From positions 27,962,005 to 28,026,004 of the forward strand of contig CM068380.1 of the NCBI GenBank assembly GCA_034770075.1: 64,000 nt of DNA, read 5' to 3'. The notes below the pieces were generated by a model. The model did not search any database, was not told the origin of the DNA, and worked only from the letters and a program-made list of their open reading frames with translations. Shown here one piece after another: positions 9,837 through 21,959 of this stretch; positions within the stretch are counted from its first letter, which is position 1; each line of letters begins with the position of its first letter. This DNA comes from Aralia elata (lineage: Eukaryota > Streptophyta > Magnoliopsida > Apiales > Araliaceae). Made by a program: the position numbers and the translations under genes.

Positions 9837-11297
9837 ATGACACGATCCTCTCAATCCGGTGATTTGAATTTTGATCCAGAAATTGAGAAAACTGCACGCA
9901 GGCTAAGGAAAGAAGTTCGTCAAGCTCGAGGCATCACTGCAGAGTCAGACGAAATTCCATCACCGGGACTCAACATAGCACTTGAGTTACTGTCAAATAC
10001 ATCATCCACCGATTCAGAGAAGGAAGAAGAAATGGCGGTGCCAAATAACAACAGAACACTCAAAGAATTAGCCACTCCCAATCTTAATCAACAACCCTTG
10101 TGCATTGAATATCCTACTTTAACTGCTGCTTTTGAACTTAAATCGGGACTAATTCATCTTTTGCCTACTTTTCGTGGTCTCACAGGTGAAGATCCATACA
10201 AGCACTTGAAGGAATTCCATGTGGTGTGTTCCACCATGAAGCCACATGGAATAACAGAGGATCAAATCAAGCTAAGGGCATTTCCATTCTCACTGGGAGA
10301 TCTAGCGAAGGACTGGCTGTACTATCTTCCTTCAGGGTCAATACAGTCATGGAATGACATGAAAAGGCTATTCTTGGAGAAGTACTTTCCTGCTTCAAGA
10401 GTTGCCAACATCAGAAAGGAGATATGCGGCATTCGACAGTTCAACGGAGAGACACTGTATGAGTATTGGGAAAGATTTAAAAAATTGTGTTCCAGTTGTC
10501 CTCCCCATCAAATAGACGATCAACACCTGATTCAGTACTTTTATGAGGGACTATTACCAATGGATCGGAGTATGATCGATGCTGCAAGTGGAGGAGCACT
10601 AGTGGATAAGACACCGGAGGCTGCAAGGACTCTAATTGCAAATATGGCTGCTAATTCTCAGCAGTATGGGACAAGGAATAACCATGCACCTGCAAGAGTG
10701 AATGAGATGACCACGAGCAACCTTGAACAACAAATTTCTGATCTAACTGTGCTGGTTAAACAAATGGCTACAGGAAATACACCAGCAGCAAAAGTTTGTG
10801 GGATTTGCTTAATGACTGGTCATAGTACCGATTCTTGTCCAACATTGCAAGAGGAAGACATAACACAGCAAGCTAATGCGATGGGGAACTATCAGGCACA
10901 ACCACAGCGGAAGTATGACCCGTACTCCAATGCTTACAATCCAGGATGGAGGGATCATCCTAATTTGAGTTATGGAGGAAATAGGCCACCAGCGCAAGGT
11001 GTATATCCGGTTAGACAACAAGGGTTCCCACAAGGCTCTCAACCAACTCAACCTCAATATCAACCTAGACAGGCAGCTCCTGCAAATCCTGGAACATCTT
11101 TGGAAGACATGTTCAAGGCATTCATGACACAGACACAGCAGTTTCCAGCAGGAAACAAAAAATTCTGTTCAAGACTTGAGAAATCAGATAGGTCAACTTG
11201 CCACCACAGTGGGGAGGTTGGATGCTCAGGGTTCTGGAAAGTTGCCCTCACCAAACAATTGTCAATCCAAGGGAGAATGCTAGTGCGATTACACTAA
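9837..11297 (+). pseudogene. gag: Athila A gag (5' part of frameshifted gag-pol)
   Basis: ATG at 9837 is the same start as in element C. Capsid region and zinc knuckle (CGICLMTGHSTDSC) are intact. Relative to C, an extra T in the run at 11142-11144 shifts the frame, so the last 50 or so residues are out of frame and end at a stop at 11295. Gag itself may still be made, but gag and pol are no longer one frame. Confidence 0.85.
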
Positions 11298-14200
11298 GGA
11301 GTGGAAAGGAGTTGGAAGTACCCAAAACAGTGACGGAAATTGAAAAAGAGAAGGCTAGTGATGAGATAGAGACACCGAGGGAAGTTGTTACCCCATCTAC
11401 TCCAGTTAAGACTCCACCATTGCCGTTTCCACCTAGAACCCACAAGACTTCAAAGAAGGAGGAAAATGAAAGGGAAATTTTGGAAACCTTCAGGAAGGTA
11501 GAGGTAAATATTCCTCTATTGGATGCCATCAAACAAGTGCCCAGGTATGCAAAGTTTTTGAAAGAATTGTGTACTAACAAAAGAAAATTGAAAGATGATG
11601 AAAAAATCACTGTAGGAGAGAATGTGTCAGCAGTGCTTCAAAGGAAAATGCCTCCTAAATGTAAAGATCCAGGAATGTTTACAATCCCTTGCAGAATAGG
11701 TAATACCAGATTTGAGAAAGCCATGTTAGATTTAGGAGCGTCAATAAATGTCATGCCATTGTCTGTATTTGCCTCTTTAAATCTAGGACCTTTGAAACAA
11801 ACTGGTGTTATCATTCAACTTGCTGATCGTACTAACACTTATCCGCAAGGGGTAATTGAAGATGTCTTAGTGCAGGTTAATCAGCTAATATTTCCTGCAG
11901 ATTTTTACATTGTGGATATGGAAGATGATAGATCTCCAAATCCTTCACATATCTTGTTAGGGCGACCATTCTTGAAAACAGCAAGGACAATGATCGATGT
12001 ACACAATGGGACCTTGACCATGGAATTTGATGGAGAGAAAATTCAGTTCAATATATATGACGCCATGAGGTACCCTAGTGATGTTGATCATGTTTTTGCC
12101 ATTGACATCATTGATTCTATAGTGCAGGGATCTTTTGAACAAGACCACAGGGAAAGCTTGGAGATGGCTATTGCTAACAACTTGGACATGGATAAAGAGG
12201 AAGAATTTGATCAGAATCAGGAATTGAAGGAAGTTGTGGCTGCATTGCACTCGTTGCCAAAATTCACAGATAAGTATGCAGTTCAATCAATTCAATTGCC
12301 TGTTTCTCATAAAAAACAGTTACCTTCTGTGGAGCAAGCTCCAATCTTAGAATTGAAACCCCTACCTGCTCACTTAAAATATGCATATTTAGGGACTAAT
12401 GAAACGTTACCTGTGATTATTGCTAGCAATCTAACCAAAGTGCAGGAAGAGAAATTGTTGAGAGTCCTAAGGGACCATGTCACAGTGTTTGGCTGGACGA
12501 TAGCAGATATCAAAGGTATAAGCCCCGCGATGTGCATGCATAGGATTCTTTTGGATGATGGAGCAAAGCCCACGAGAGAAGCACAGCGAAGATTAAATCC
12601 ACCCATGATGGAGGTAGTCAAGAAAGAGGTGATTAAATTGCTTGATGCAGGCATAATCTACCCCATCTCCGACAGTCAGTGGGTGAGTCCGGTACAGGTA
12701 GTTCCGAAGAAGTCTGGAATAACTGTCATCACGAATGACAATAATGAGTTGGTGCCCACACGGATACAAACAGGATGGAGAGTGTGTATTGACTACAGGA
12801 AACTAAATGCTGTAACCAGAAAAGATCACTTTCCTCTTCCTTTTATTGATCAAATGCTAGAACGATTAGCAGGGCATACTTATTATTGCTTTCTAGATGG
12901 TTTTTCAGGATATAATCAGATCGTGATTGCACCCGAAGACCAGGAAAAGACCACATTCACGTGTCCATTTGGTACTTTTGCATACCGGAGGATGTCGTTT
13001 GGACTTTGTAATGCACCAGGTACTTTCCAGCGATGCATGGTAAGCATTTTTTCTGATCTTTTAGAAAGTTGCATCGAGGTCTTTATGGATGATTTCACAG
13101 TACATGGTGATTCTTTGGATTTGTGCTTGGAAAATCTAACGCGTGTGCTAGATAGATGTTTGGAAACTAACCTTGTTCTTAATTGGGAAAAGTGTCACTT
13201 TATGGTAGAACAGGGTATAGTGCTTGGTCATGTTGTGTCAGCTAAAGGTTTAGAGGTTGATAAAGCTAAGATAGATATTGTGTCTGCTTTGCCTTACCCT
13301 GCTAGTGTGCGGGAGATTCGCTCTTTTCTTGGACATGCAGGTTTCTATCGGCGATTTATCAAAGACTTCTCCAAAATAGCTCTGCCATTATGTAAATTGC
13401 TGCAAAAAGATGTGGAATTCCAGTTTGATGAAACGTGCAAGAAGGCATTTGATATGTTGAAAAGCCTATTGACTTCCGCACCCGTGATTCAACCGCCAAA
13501 TTGGAATATTCCCTTTGAAATAATGTGTGATGCAAGCAATTATGCAGTCGGAGCTGTTTTGGGCCAAAGAGTTGACAAAGTTGTCCATGCCATTTATTAT
13601 GCCTCTAGAACATTGAATGCAGCTCAGATTAACTACTCGACAACAGAAAAAGAACTTTTATCTGTTGTTTTTGCTTTAGATAAATTTCGATCTTATTTAC
13701 TTGGCACTAAAGTTGTAGTTTATTCTGACCATGCAGCTCTTAGATATTTGTTGACCAAGAAGGACTCTAAACCCAGGATTATCAGATGGATTCTGTTGTT
13801 GCAGGAATTTGACTTGGAAATCAAGGATAAGAAGGGAGCAGATAACTTGGTAGCAGATCACTTGAGTCGATTGATGAGAGATGAGGAGGCACTACCTTTG
13901 CATGATTCCTTTCCAGATGAGCATCTCTTTTCTATTCAGGAGGAATTGCCTTGGTACGCGAATATTGTTAATTATTTGGCAAGTGCATTTATTCCCAATG
14001 AATTTTCTAAAAACCAGAAGGATAAGCTTAGGAGTGATGCTAGACATTATGTTTGGGATGATCCATATCTGTGGAAATTTTGTGCTGATCAAATAATCCG
14101 TAGGTGTGTGCCTAATACCGAAACATTGTCTATTCTAAATTTTTGCCATTCCTATGCTTGTGGAGGTCATTTTGGACCCAAACGGACTGCTCATAAAGTT

Positions 14201-14857
14201 TTAGAAAGTGGTTTTTATTGGCCAACAATTTTTAAAGACTCATATCTATTTTGTAAATCATGTGAGAATTGTCAACGAACAGGTAACATATCACATAGAA
14301 ATCAAATGCCACAAACTCCCATTTTAATTGTTGAGATTTTTGATGTTTGGGGTATTGATTTTATGGGACCTTTTCCTGTTTCTCATGGTAATGTTTACAT
14401 TCTCTTGGCTGTTGACTATGTTTCTAAATGGGTGGAAGCTAAAGCCACCAGGACTGATGATTCTAAAGTTGTTACAGATTTTGTCAAAACTAATATATTT
14501 GTCAGATTTGGAACTCCTAGAGCTATCATCAGCGATAGAGGAACTCACTTTTGCAACAGGATGCTAGCAGCACTTTTCAGGAAATATAATGTTTTGCATA
14601 AGATTTCTACATCTTATCATCCGCAAAGCAATGGTCAAGCTGAAGTATCCAACCGTGAAGTGAAATCGATTTTGGAGAAGGTTGTCAAGCCAAGCAGAAA
14701 AGATTGGAGTCTGCGGTTAGAAGATGCATTGTGGGCGTATAGAACTGCATACAAAACCCCCATTGGTATGTCTCCGTACAGATTGGTTTTTTGGGAAGCA
14801 ATGTCATCTACCCGTGGAATTAGAACACAGAGCTTTTTGGGCGATCAAGCAATGTAA
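11198..14857 (+). pseudogene. pol: Athila A pol: protease, reverse transcriptase, RNase H, integrase core
   Basis: Long open segment in the frame reached after a second +1 insertion near 11250 (CCTCACC here, CCTCCC in C). The homologous part begins about 11255. Domains in order: protease with DLGAS, reverse transcriptase with FMDD, RNase H (CDASNYAVGAVLG), HHCC zinc finger and integrase core (GIDFMGPFP; SDRGTHF; GQAEVSNRE). The frame is lost again at about 14787-14792, where six T replace five, so the integrase C-terminus is cut off. It has no ATG at its true beginning and is part of a broken gag-pol. Confidence 0.88.
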
Positions 14858-15245
14858 TATGAGTTTGGATGAAGCGGGGATGCATAGGAAGTTTCAGTTG
14901 CAGGAATTAGAAGAGATGAGGAATGAAGCCTATGAGAGTTCTAGACTATACAAGAATAAAACAAAGGCCTTCCATGACAAGCAGATTTTGAGGAAAGATT
15001 TCACCGTTGGCCAACAAGTTCTCCTATTCAATTCGCGGCTGAAGTTATTTCCAGGTAAGTTGCGCTCTCGGTGGGAGGGTCCATTTGTTATTACTAATGT
15101 GTTCTCTCACGGTGCTATAGATATAAAGAATCCAAAGACAGGGAAAGTCTTCAAGGTCAATGGACATAGGCTGAAACCTTTCCGTGAAGGATTTTCAATG
15201 GAGAGTGTGGAGATGATAGACCTAGTGGATCCGAGCTATGAATGA
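14724..15245 (+). pseudogene. pol: Athila A integrase C-terminal segment
   Basis: Continuation of integrase after the third +1 shift; the homologous part starts about 14793 and ends SYE-stop as in element C. Includes the conserved tail around GPFVITNVFSHGAIDIKN and FKVNGHRLKPF. The three +1 shifts sum to a full codon, returning to the gag frame. Several substitutions cluster around the shift (14800-14880). Confidence 0.85.
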
Positions 15246-16347
15246 TTGAGGAGCATTGATGTCGGGCTAACGACGTTAACCAAATGCGCTGCTTGGGAGG
15301 CAACCCAAGACACCAGATTTGCTTTTCTATACCTTTTTACTTATTTATTTGTTTTTTTTATTATTTTGCTCGTCTTTTGCATGATTGTCTTACATTGGGG
15401 ACAATGTAAGGTTTGAGTGTGGGGGAGAGGTTTAGGTTTAGGTTTAGGTTTAGGTTAATATCTGAGTTGATTTAAATTTTCCAAAAGTTTTTGTGTTTGG
15501 TCAAGTTTTCAAAGGTTTTTGGTTTTAGAATGAAAATTGATGCTAATTGATAGAATTTGTTTGATGCTGAATTAATTGATAAAAGTTGATAATGAAGTTA
15601 GGACCCATAGTTGACTAATTTAGATTGAGTTGGTATTGCATGAGTACTTGAGTGTGAGATACATGTTTACTTGACTGGGTTAGTTGTGGAGTTGACTATG
15701 TGCACTGATTTCATGATTTAGAACTGTTTAACTGCTTATCTTGTTTCCAGGATCATGTGAAGACAAAATCAAGAATTGGAAATTAGAAAAATTGAGAGCA
15801 AGAGAAAAAAAAAACATTTTGTCTCAAAAGGAAAACATGTGGTGGGTTGAGATGGAGCGTAAAACGCACTCACCCATAAACACATGCAACGAGATGGAGC
15901 GTAAAACGCACTCGTTGGTGAGAAGAAAAGTGAGATGGAGCATAAAATGCACTCACTTAAGAAAAGAATGAGGAAGGTGAAATGGAGCATAAAATGCATT
16001 CACCTGAATGAAGAAAAAATGAATGGCAGAAAAAAAACATGTTCTGGTTGTGAGTCAGTGTGCATGGTTGTTGTTCCATATAAACTGAGTTGAGTATCTG
16101 TGTTAATCATAGGAGCTGCTTATGTGGTTTCAATTTGATTTAGAGATGTTCAGTGGGGACTGATGAATTATTGTTATGAATTGATTGATGATGTATAGAA
16201 CGAATTTCTGTTGATTGGTGTTGGTATTCTTGGATGCTAATTGAATTTGAACCTTTGGGAGCTTGGTTGAATAGAATTCAAATGATTTCATTATAATCTT
16301 TGTTTTAGTTTACACGAGGACGTGTAAAGACTAAGTGTGGGGGAATT
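15246..16347 (+). other. Athila A 3' untranslated region
   Basis: Same layout as C: post-pol conserved block, hairpin 15389-15410 plus purine tract 15415-15430, TTTAGG repeats, four-unit hairpin minisatellite (about 15850-16005), hairpin 16309-16328 and polypurine tract just before the LTR. No env-like frame. Confidence 0.8.
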
Positions 16348-17765
16348 TGATAAGTGCATATTATTCATTTATTTTTATTCCTTTATATCTAGTTTATTGC
16401 ATGTTTTATTGTGTATATGCACTTATTAGGTTATTTATTGGTTTCAGGAGAATTCAAGGTCAAAAATGGAAAAAGATGGAAAATTGGGGCTTAAAATGGC
16501 ATTTTTGTAAATTCAAGGATAAGGGCTAGCGCCAGAAGCGCTAGGACCAGCGCTTGCAGCGCTACACAAGCCAGCAGCCACTGCACACTAGCGCCATTGG
16601 CGCTCAGCACAGCGCTAGCAGCGCTCGACCATTCATCAGCACAGCGCCAGAAGCGCTACATCAGCGCTATTAGCGCTCGACCCTTCACAAACCAAGCGCC
16701 AGCGGCGCTAGGCATTCTGCATAGTGGCGCCAGAAGCGCTCACTCAAGCGCTAACAGCGCTAGGCCTCGACTTGGGTTACTAAAGTTCAGCTGGAGGAGG
16801 AAAAGGAAGCCAATTCTGAAGAGGATTCTAGTCTATATTGATCAGATAGTAAGAAGGAAACTCTAAGTATAAAAACTTAGAGACTTTTATGATTTATGAT
16901 ATTATTATTATTCTAGAGCTAGAGATCTTGGCAACTACAATTGTAACTCTAATAGGAGGAGATTGAAGGCATGTCAGGCTAAACTCTTACTTTCAGTTCT
17001 AAGGGATGTTGAATCTTTTTCATAATTAATGGTTTAATCAGGTTTTATTTATTTATTCCTTCTTGCATGAGGTTTATTCTGATAATCTGTTTTAATTGAT
17101 TATATGTTATCTAATCTTTTGATTTGATTTGGCCAGTTGAATTAATTTGATTGATATCATCTGCTAGATTAAGATATAGTATTAAGTAAACGATATTATG
17201 TCTGATCATAGGTAGCAATTGATAGTATCTGATTGTGGACAAGCTTTTGGATATTATTAAGATTATTAGAAGGCAAGTTAAATAATTCCTGATTGTGCAA
17301 TTGTTGCTTGGAATAACCTAATTCTCTCATTCTTTATGCTGCTGTTATATTAAATCTAGACTGATAGTTCTAGGTTATATGATAGTTAGAGTCTCTTGAG
17401 GCGATTGTCACATTAGATTTACACATAAGGAGAATTTCGGATAATTAGCGATTGCGGTTATCTAGGGTTATTAATCTCATTGAAGGATAAATATTGTTAA
17501 ACTTGATTTTCCCATAATTGTGATAAGGTGATACTGAACTGAAGAACTGAAGCTTTTTATTCATTGATCATTCTTAATTACTTTTGTTAGTTTAGTGAAT
17601 CAAACTCAAAAACCCCTCATTAATAGAAATAATAGGAATGCTAGAATAAGTAAAAGATTAATTCACTTCTCTGTGGGATCGATCCTTGCTTGTCATTATA
17701 CTAAGTTTTGTGCTAGTAGAGTGTTAGTAAGGTATTAATTTTGGAGTGTAAAACGACAGCTCCCA
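16348..17765 (+). repeat. Athila A 3' LTR
   Basis: 1418 bp, uninterrupted. Palindrome array at 16528-16761 (nine AGCGC-N5-GCGCT units), TATAAAAA at 16868-16875, end CAGCTCCCA, then TSD GTACC. Confidence 0.94.
16528..16761. repeat. Array of 15-bp AGCGC-N5-GCGCT palindromes (A, 3' LTR)
   Basis: Nine units, e.g. AGCGCTTGCAGCGCT, AGCGCCATTGGCGCT and AGCGCTATTAGCGCT. The five outer bases on each side are nearly constant while the central five vary. Confidence 0.9.
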
Positions 17766-17770
17766 GTACC

Positions 17771-17926
17771 TCGTCTTTTCTAATTTTTCTTAATGTAAGT
17801 TCTATCTTCCTCCTATGTACTTCCCCTTGACTGCTGATCAAGGTTTCTATTTATTGTAAATAGTTTTTTTGTAATAGGCCTAGTTAGAATTAATTATGAA
17901 GAATTGGAGACAAAGGAGCAATGAGC
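17771..17926 (+). other. Copia 1 leader, middle segment
   Basis: Non-coding; aligns with the copia 2 leader at about 50000-50130 (shared TTGACTGCTGATCAAGGTT). Ends at the T1 insertion. Confidence 0.85.
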
Positions 17927-19016
17927 TGTAACGACCCCAAAATTCATACAATTCCAACTCTCGACTTCGGTCCTTAACAATACATCTATATTCTAAATTT
18001 ACGTCATTAATCGATAATAAACTTAATAAAATGCGGAATAAATAAAAACTTTTCAGTTTTCTTTCTTTGCTTTCCCTGAATCATAACCTTTAATCATTTA
18101 CATATTCTAGAATCATATTTGATTCGCTTCACAAGAGTTATAATAAAATAAAACTTCTAGATTCAATACCCTTTATACAACGGATAATATTAAATTTATA
18201 ACTCAATACAAATTTAACAACTCTACATCGGTTACATTTAATACATTCTCAAATACATAATTCAGAACCTTAATCATGGTTCAAAAACATAATTTGAGCT
18301 AAAACAATTAATCTGCATGCATTACATCTGAATCATGCCATTCAAGTAGCACTTAACTTTACCTTGTATCTTTAACCTGCAAAAGTGGTTATTTGCAGGA
18401 ATGAGTTCGACAGCTCAGCAAAATCTAACAGTTTGCATGCATCACATAGCACATAGATAACATGCTCATTATTTAAATCATAAACATTTGGCTACACATG
18501 TCATACATTATGATCAACACGTAACAATTAGAGATTGAGTTCCATAGCTCAATCAACATTCTCTATTCAACGAACGTAGTCATATTTTGACTTTGTCGTT
18601 TCATACTTGCAACATATATAAAGTACATCATGTTGCATACATCATAGTTTTAAACAGTTAAACATTTAGTTCACATAACAAATAGGAACTGAAAGACTTG
18701 CCTGATTTGTAGATTATCAATTACCATAACCAGCTTATATATATATATATGCATTTCACGTATCCTACACGATATATATATAATCATACACATCATTTAT
18801 TAGCCACGTAAAAACACTTAGTATTAATTCTATTTAACATTTCGTAACCCTTTATTTTATTTCGTTCCACTTTAATCGACACTTAACCCTTAGTTAAGTC
18901 TTAAACTTCGCTTTACATTAAATGTATAATGTTTATAAGTACATCTTGTTTATAGTAACATATGATGACCAAAAAGAAAAGAATTAAAAACAAGAAAATT
19001 TTCCATTTCTGCAATT

Positions 19017-19143
19017 CCCGCCGGGGCGAGAAAATTATACTACAAAACTCTCGCCGGGGCGAGAAATTCCTTCACAAAACTCTCGTCGGGGAGAGACTTC
19101 GCCGGGGCTAGAATTTTAGCTTGTTGAGCTCGCCGGGGTGAGC
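19017..19143. repeat. CTCGCCGGGGCGAG palindrome cluster in T1 LTR
   Basis: Five copies or near-copies: 19017-19030, 19050-19063, 19080-19095, about 19099-19112, 19128-19143. Arms CTCGC and GCGAG surround CGGG; the last copy extends to GCTCGCC...GGTGAGC. Confidence 0.8.
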
Positions 19144-20656
19144 TTCCTGAATCCCAGTTCCTGCAGTTCGCGAAGAACACAGAAAAATGCCAAAAATTCC
19201 CAATTTTCTTCATTTTAACAACAAATTGACTATACCCAAATGTTATAATCCTTATAAAATCAATACCCAACATGTATACAATGATTCTAACATCTTAAAC
19301 AACTCAAACAACCAATTACAAACCTCAAATATCAATATTCATGCTAGTTTTATAAATTTTACAAATTTAGCGCAATCACTCGCTACAAATTCGTTTCTGA
19401 ACCAAATTGGTCCGTTCAACTTCCGTTGTTTTCGTTTTTTAACGCATAACAACAATCCATCATCAATTTACAGATTATCACTCAAATTGCTAGCCAATTT
19501 TAGTCTCAAAATAGACCAAAACATACATATTACAACAAAACTCAAATTTCTCTTCTAACACATGTTTACATGGATTTGATACTCCTAAAATCATTTATAA
19601 ACAACATATATTAAATTAAGCAAACTCAATAACACATGAACCCAATTTCCTCAACAATTTAACCCTATAAATTCAATTATAGAGAACTTAGAAAACAAAC
19701 TAAGAATTACAAACTTTTAAACTAAATTGCTTACCTTTAATTAGCTAGATAATTAAGGAAGCTTGATTAATCTTCTTCCTCTTCTTTGATTAGAATTTTC
19801 TTCTCCTAATTCTCTCTTCCTCCCTTCTTCTGAGTTTTTTTTAACGTAACTTCCACTTTGCACAGTTAGACAAGGGATAGGTTTTCATCAGTTAAAAATA
19901 TGAAGAGTCTCAAGGCCATGTTTGGCTAGACTCATTAAATCCCATTTCAACTTATTTAAATAATCTTCTTATTATATGATATTTTGTCACACCTATTAAA
20001 TTTTTAATTAAACTTATCATATTAATAGATCTAATTAAATCTTACTAACAAAATTTATAATCTCAAATTAGACAATTATAGCTATAATTTTATTTAATAA
20101 ATCATTATTCTTCTAATTTAATTATTAAATTAAATTAGAATATTACTCACGTAATAAAATACGCACAAATTATAAATTTATTTAATATCATCATACTTAA
20201 ACAAACTATTCTATAATAATTTCCATCGAATATTTATTCCATAAATATTCCAAATAAAATATTTATTCAAATCCATAAATATTTTTAACTATAAACAAAA
20301 CTCACAATCTTATTACATTAACATGTTACATTTCTATGTAACACATTACCTTCTCATTTTATTAAAATAATTATATTCTCATTAATTCCTTATTTTAATT
20401 ACATAAATCACTGACATTATTATGAAATTTAATTCACAATAATTTTCATTGTTCACAAGACATAACAATCAAATTATATTATTTCTCAATATAATTTTAA
20501 CTTAATTTAATTAACTAATATTTCCCAACTAATTTCCTTCTCATGGAAATTTCATTTAATCTTTTCAATGGTTTAATTAACTATTAAACCATTTCTTCCC
20601 AAATACACGAATCTATAATTCTCTTCACATCAAATAACATATTTCACAATACATAT

Positions 20657-20657
<1 letters not shown>

Positions 20658-20699
<42 letters not shown>
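20658..20699. repeat. AT microsatellite
   Basis: About 20 tandem AT dinucleotides within the T1 LTR. Confidence 0.95.
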
Positions 20700-20703
<4 letters not shown>

Positions 20704-21066
20704 ACCCAAAACATCTCGTAACAAGAATTTTATTTATTAAATTCTTATTTAATAACTTCTAAAATACGGGTTGTCACATCCTTCCCCCCTTATAAAGATT
20801 CCGTCTTCGGAATCAACGAAACCTCCCTTACTCGGTTTCCACTAAATCCCTTTCACAATTATCGTCGAATAACTTCAACACATTACCTTAGTGTAGGTTT
20901 CATTCCATCACCTTCACTTAAACTTGGAACACTTCGAGTATTATATATTCTTTAATCCTTTAACGCATTCACTTCCTTTCTCTAAGGATCATTGCATAAT
21001 ATACTCATTGAAATCATAAAATATCTTGATTTAGCATGGTATAAATATTCGGAATATCACAGGAGC

Positions 21067-21959
21067 GCATGAAGACCCGTTTGTATTGGAGCCCGGGTTT
21101 AAATGTAATAGTTATATTTAAATTTAATTCTTGCACCCTAGGTTTGACCTTTTGGTTCACTTGGTGGCTCTAGTGAACCAAACTAGAATAAAAGTCCATA
21201 ATCAATCCAGGTAGAATATAGTATTCTATATGTGCATGATTACTATATATATATATATATTATATATTATCCAACATGCTTCGCATGTCAAATAATATGA
21301 CGCGTATTTTATATATATATGTGCATGCGCACTATACAAGATGAGACAAATAATAACAAACCCCTCAAAGAAATCATATTAAGTCCTAAGCGTTCAAAGA
21401 TATTAGGAATATCGAATGTCGCCTTCTAGCATGGTAAAGCAATTGAGTATTAAATATTTAATATAAGTTTGTTGTGCACACACAAGGCGAGTATTAAATA
21501 TTTAAGATGTTGTTTTATCACATTTGATGCTTATTAAGGAATTGAATATTACTGCTTTGTTGTGCACACACAAGGGAGATCTTTTTCTCTTCACATATAT
21601 AGAAGTGCTAGGTTGGACTTAACTTAGATTATTTTAGTTCGGATGTGCACATACTTAACCATTATAATCTAAGAGGCAAAATACAAGGAGTTACACAGTG
21701 ATGTAATTGACAATAGTTGTCTACCTATTTATTTATATATAGTTTGTTGTGCACACACAAGACTATATACATTTGAAATGGGATCCTTATTCTCACTAGC
21801 AAACCTTTAATTAGATTTGCCGAACTATATAGTGAGGGTAATATAGTTTTGATGAAAAAGAGAGAGAGACCAATTTAAAATAAAGACCTAATTTATTTTG
21901 GTAATTAATTAAATGAATGTATGCTAAAATATTATTTATTTCACATGCAGAATTTAAAA
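21067..21959 (+). other. Copia 1 leader, distal part, with GTGCAC hairpin repeats
   Basis: Untranslated sequence upstream of gag. The motif TTTGTTGTGCACACACAAG occurs at 21468-21486, 21556-21574 and 21743-21761; a reduced form with GTGCAC lies at 21642-21655. Each can fold as TTGT/ACAA around a nine-base loop containing self-complementary GTGCAC. Copia 2 has equivalents at 50583-50601 and about 50674-50692. Confidence 0.8.

Larger units (their letters stand above)
2818..17765 (+). mobile_element. Athila-like Ty3/gypsy element A (contains element B)
   Basis: LTR retrotransposon flanked by GTACC at 2813-2817 and 17766-17770. Without the nested element B and its extra target copy it is about 9.4 kb: 5' LTR (2818-3057 plus 8571-9748), primer-binding site 9754-9771, gag-pol 9837-15245, 3' untranslated region, polypurine tract, 3' LTR 16348-17765. 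Integrase lies after RNase H, the Ty3/gypsy order. Gag, the DLGAS protease and the tRNA-Asp-type primer site fit the Athila group; I see no env-like frame. I see no differences between the two 1418-bp LTRs, so the insertion is very recent. Confidence 0.93.
17927..20778 (-). repeat. T1 3' LTR
   Basis: About 2.85 kb, AT-rich, no credible gene. Contains short AT runs (18736-18757), a cluster of CTCGCCGGGGCGAG-type palindromes at 19017-19143, and a long AT repeat at 20658-20699. Its minus-strand start is similar to the start of T2 at 50692 (shared AATAAGAATTTAATAAATAA). Confidence 0.75.
17927..21061 (-). mobile_element. T1: truncated gypsy element, minus strand (Tekay/Del-like?)
   Basis: Read on the minus strand: about 280 bp of internal sequence (21061-20779), a purine tract AAGGGGGGAAGGA, then a 3' LTR starting TGTGACAACCCG and ending GGGGTCGTTACA. 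The 5' LTR and nearly all internal coding sequence are absent. Candidate TSDs are TGAGC (17922-17926) and GGAGC (21062-21066), one mismatch. LTR ends and tract resemble plant Tekay/Del chromoviruses, but no coding domain is left to prove it. Confidence 0.7.

Noticed and set aside
11248..14548. Long minus-strand open frames opposite Athila pol, repeated in element C
   Set aside because: They mirror the codon structure of the sense gag-pol and match no family; the copies agree only because the elements are near-identical.
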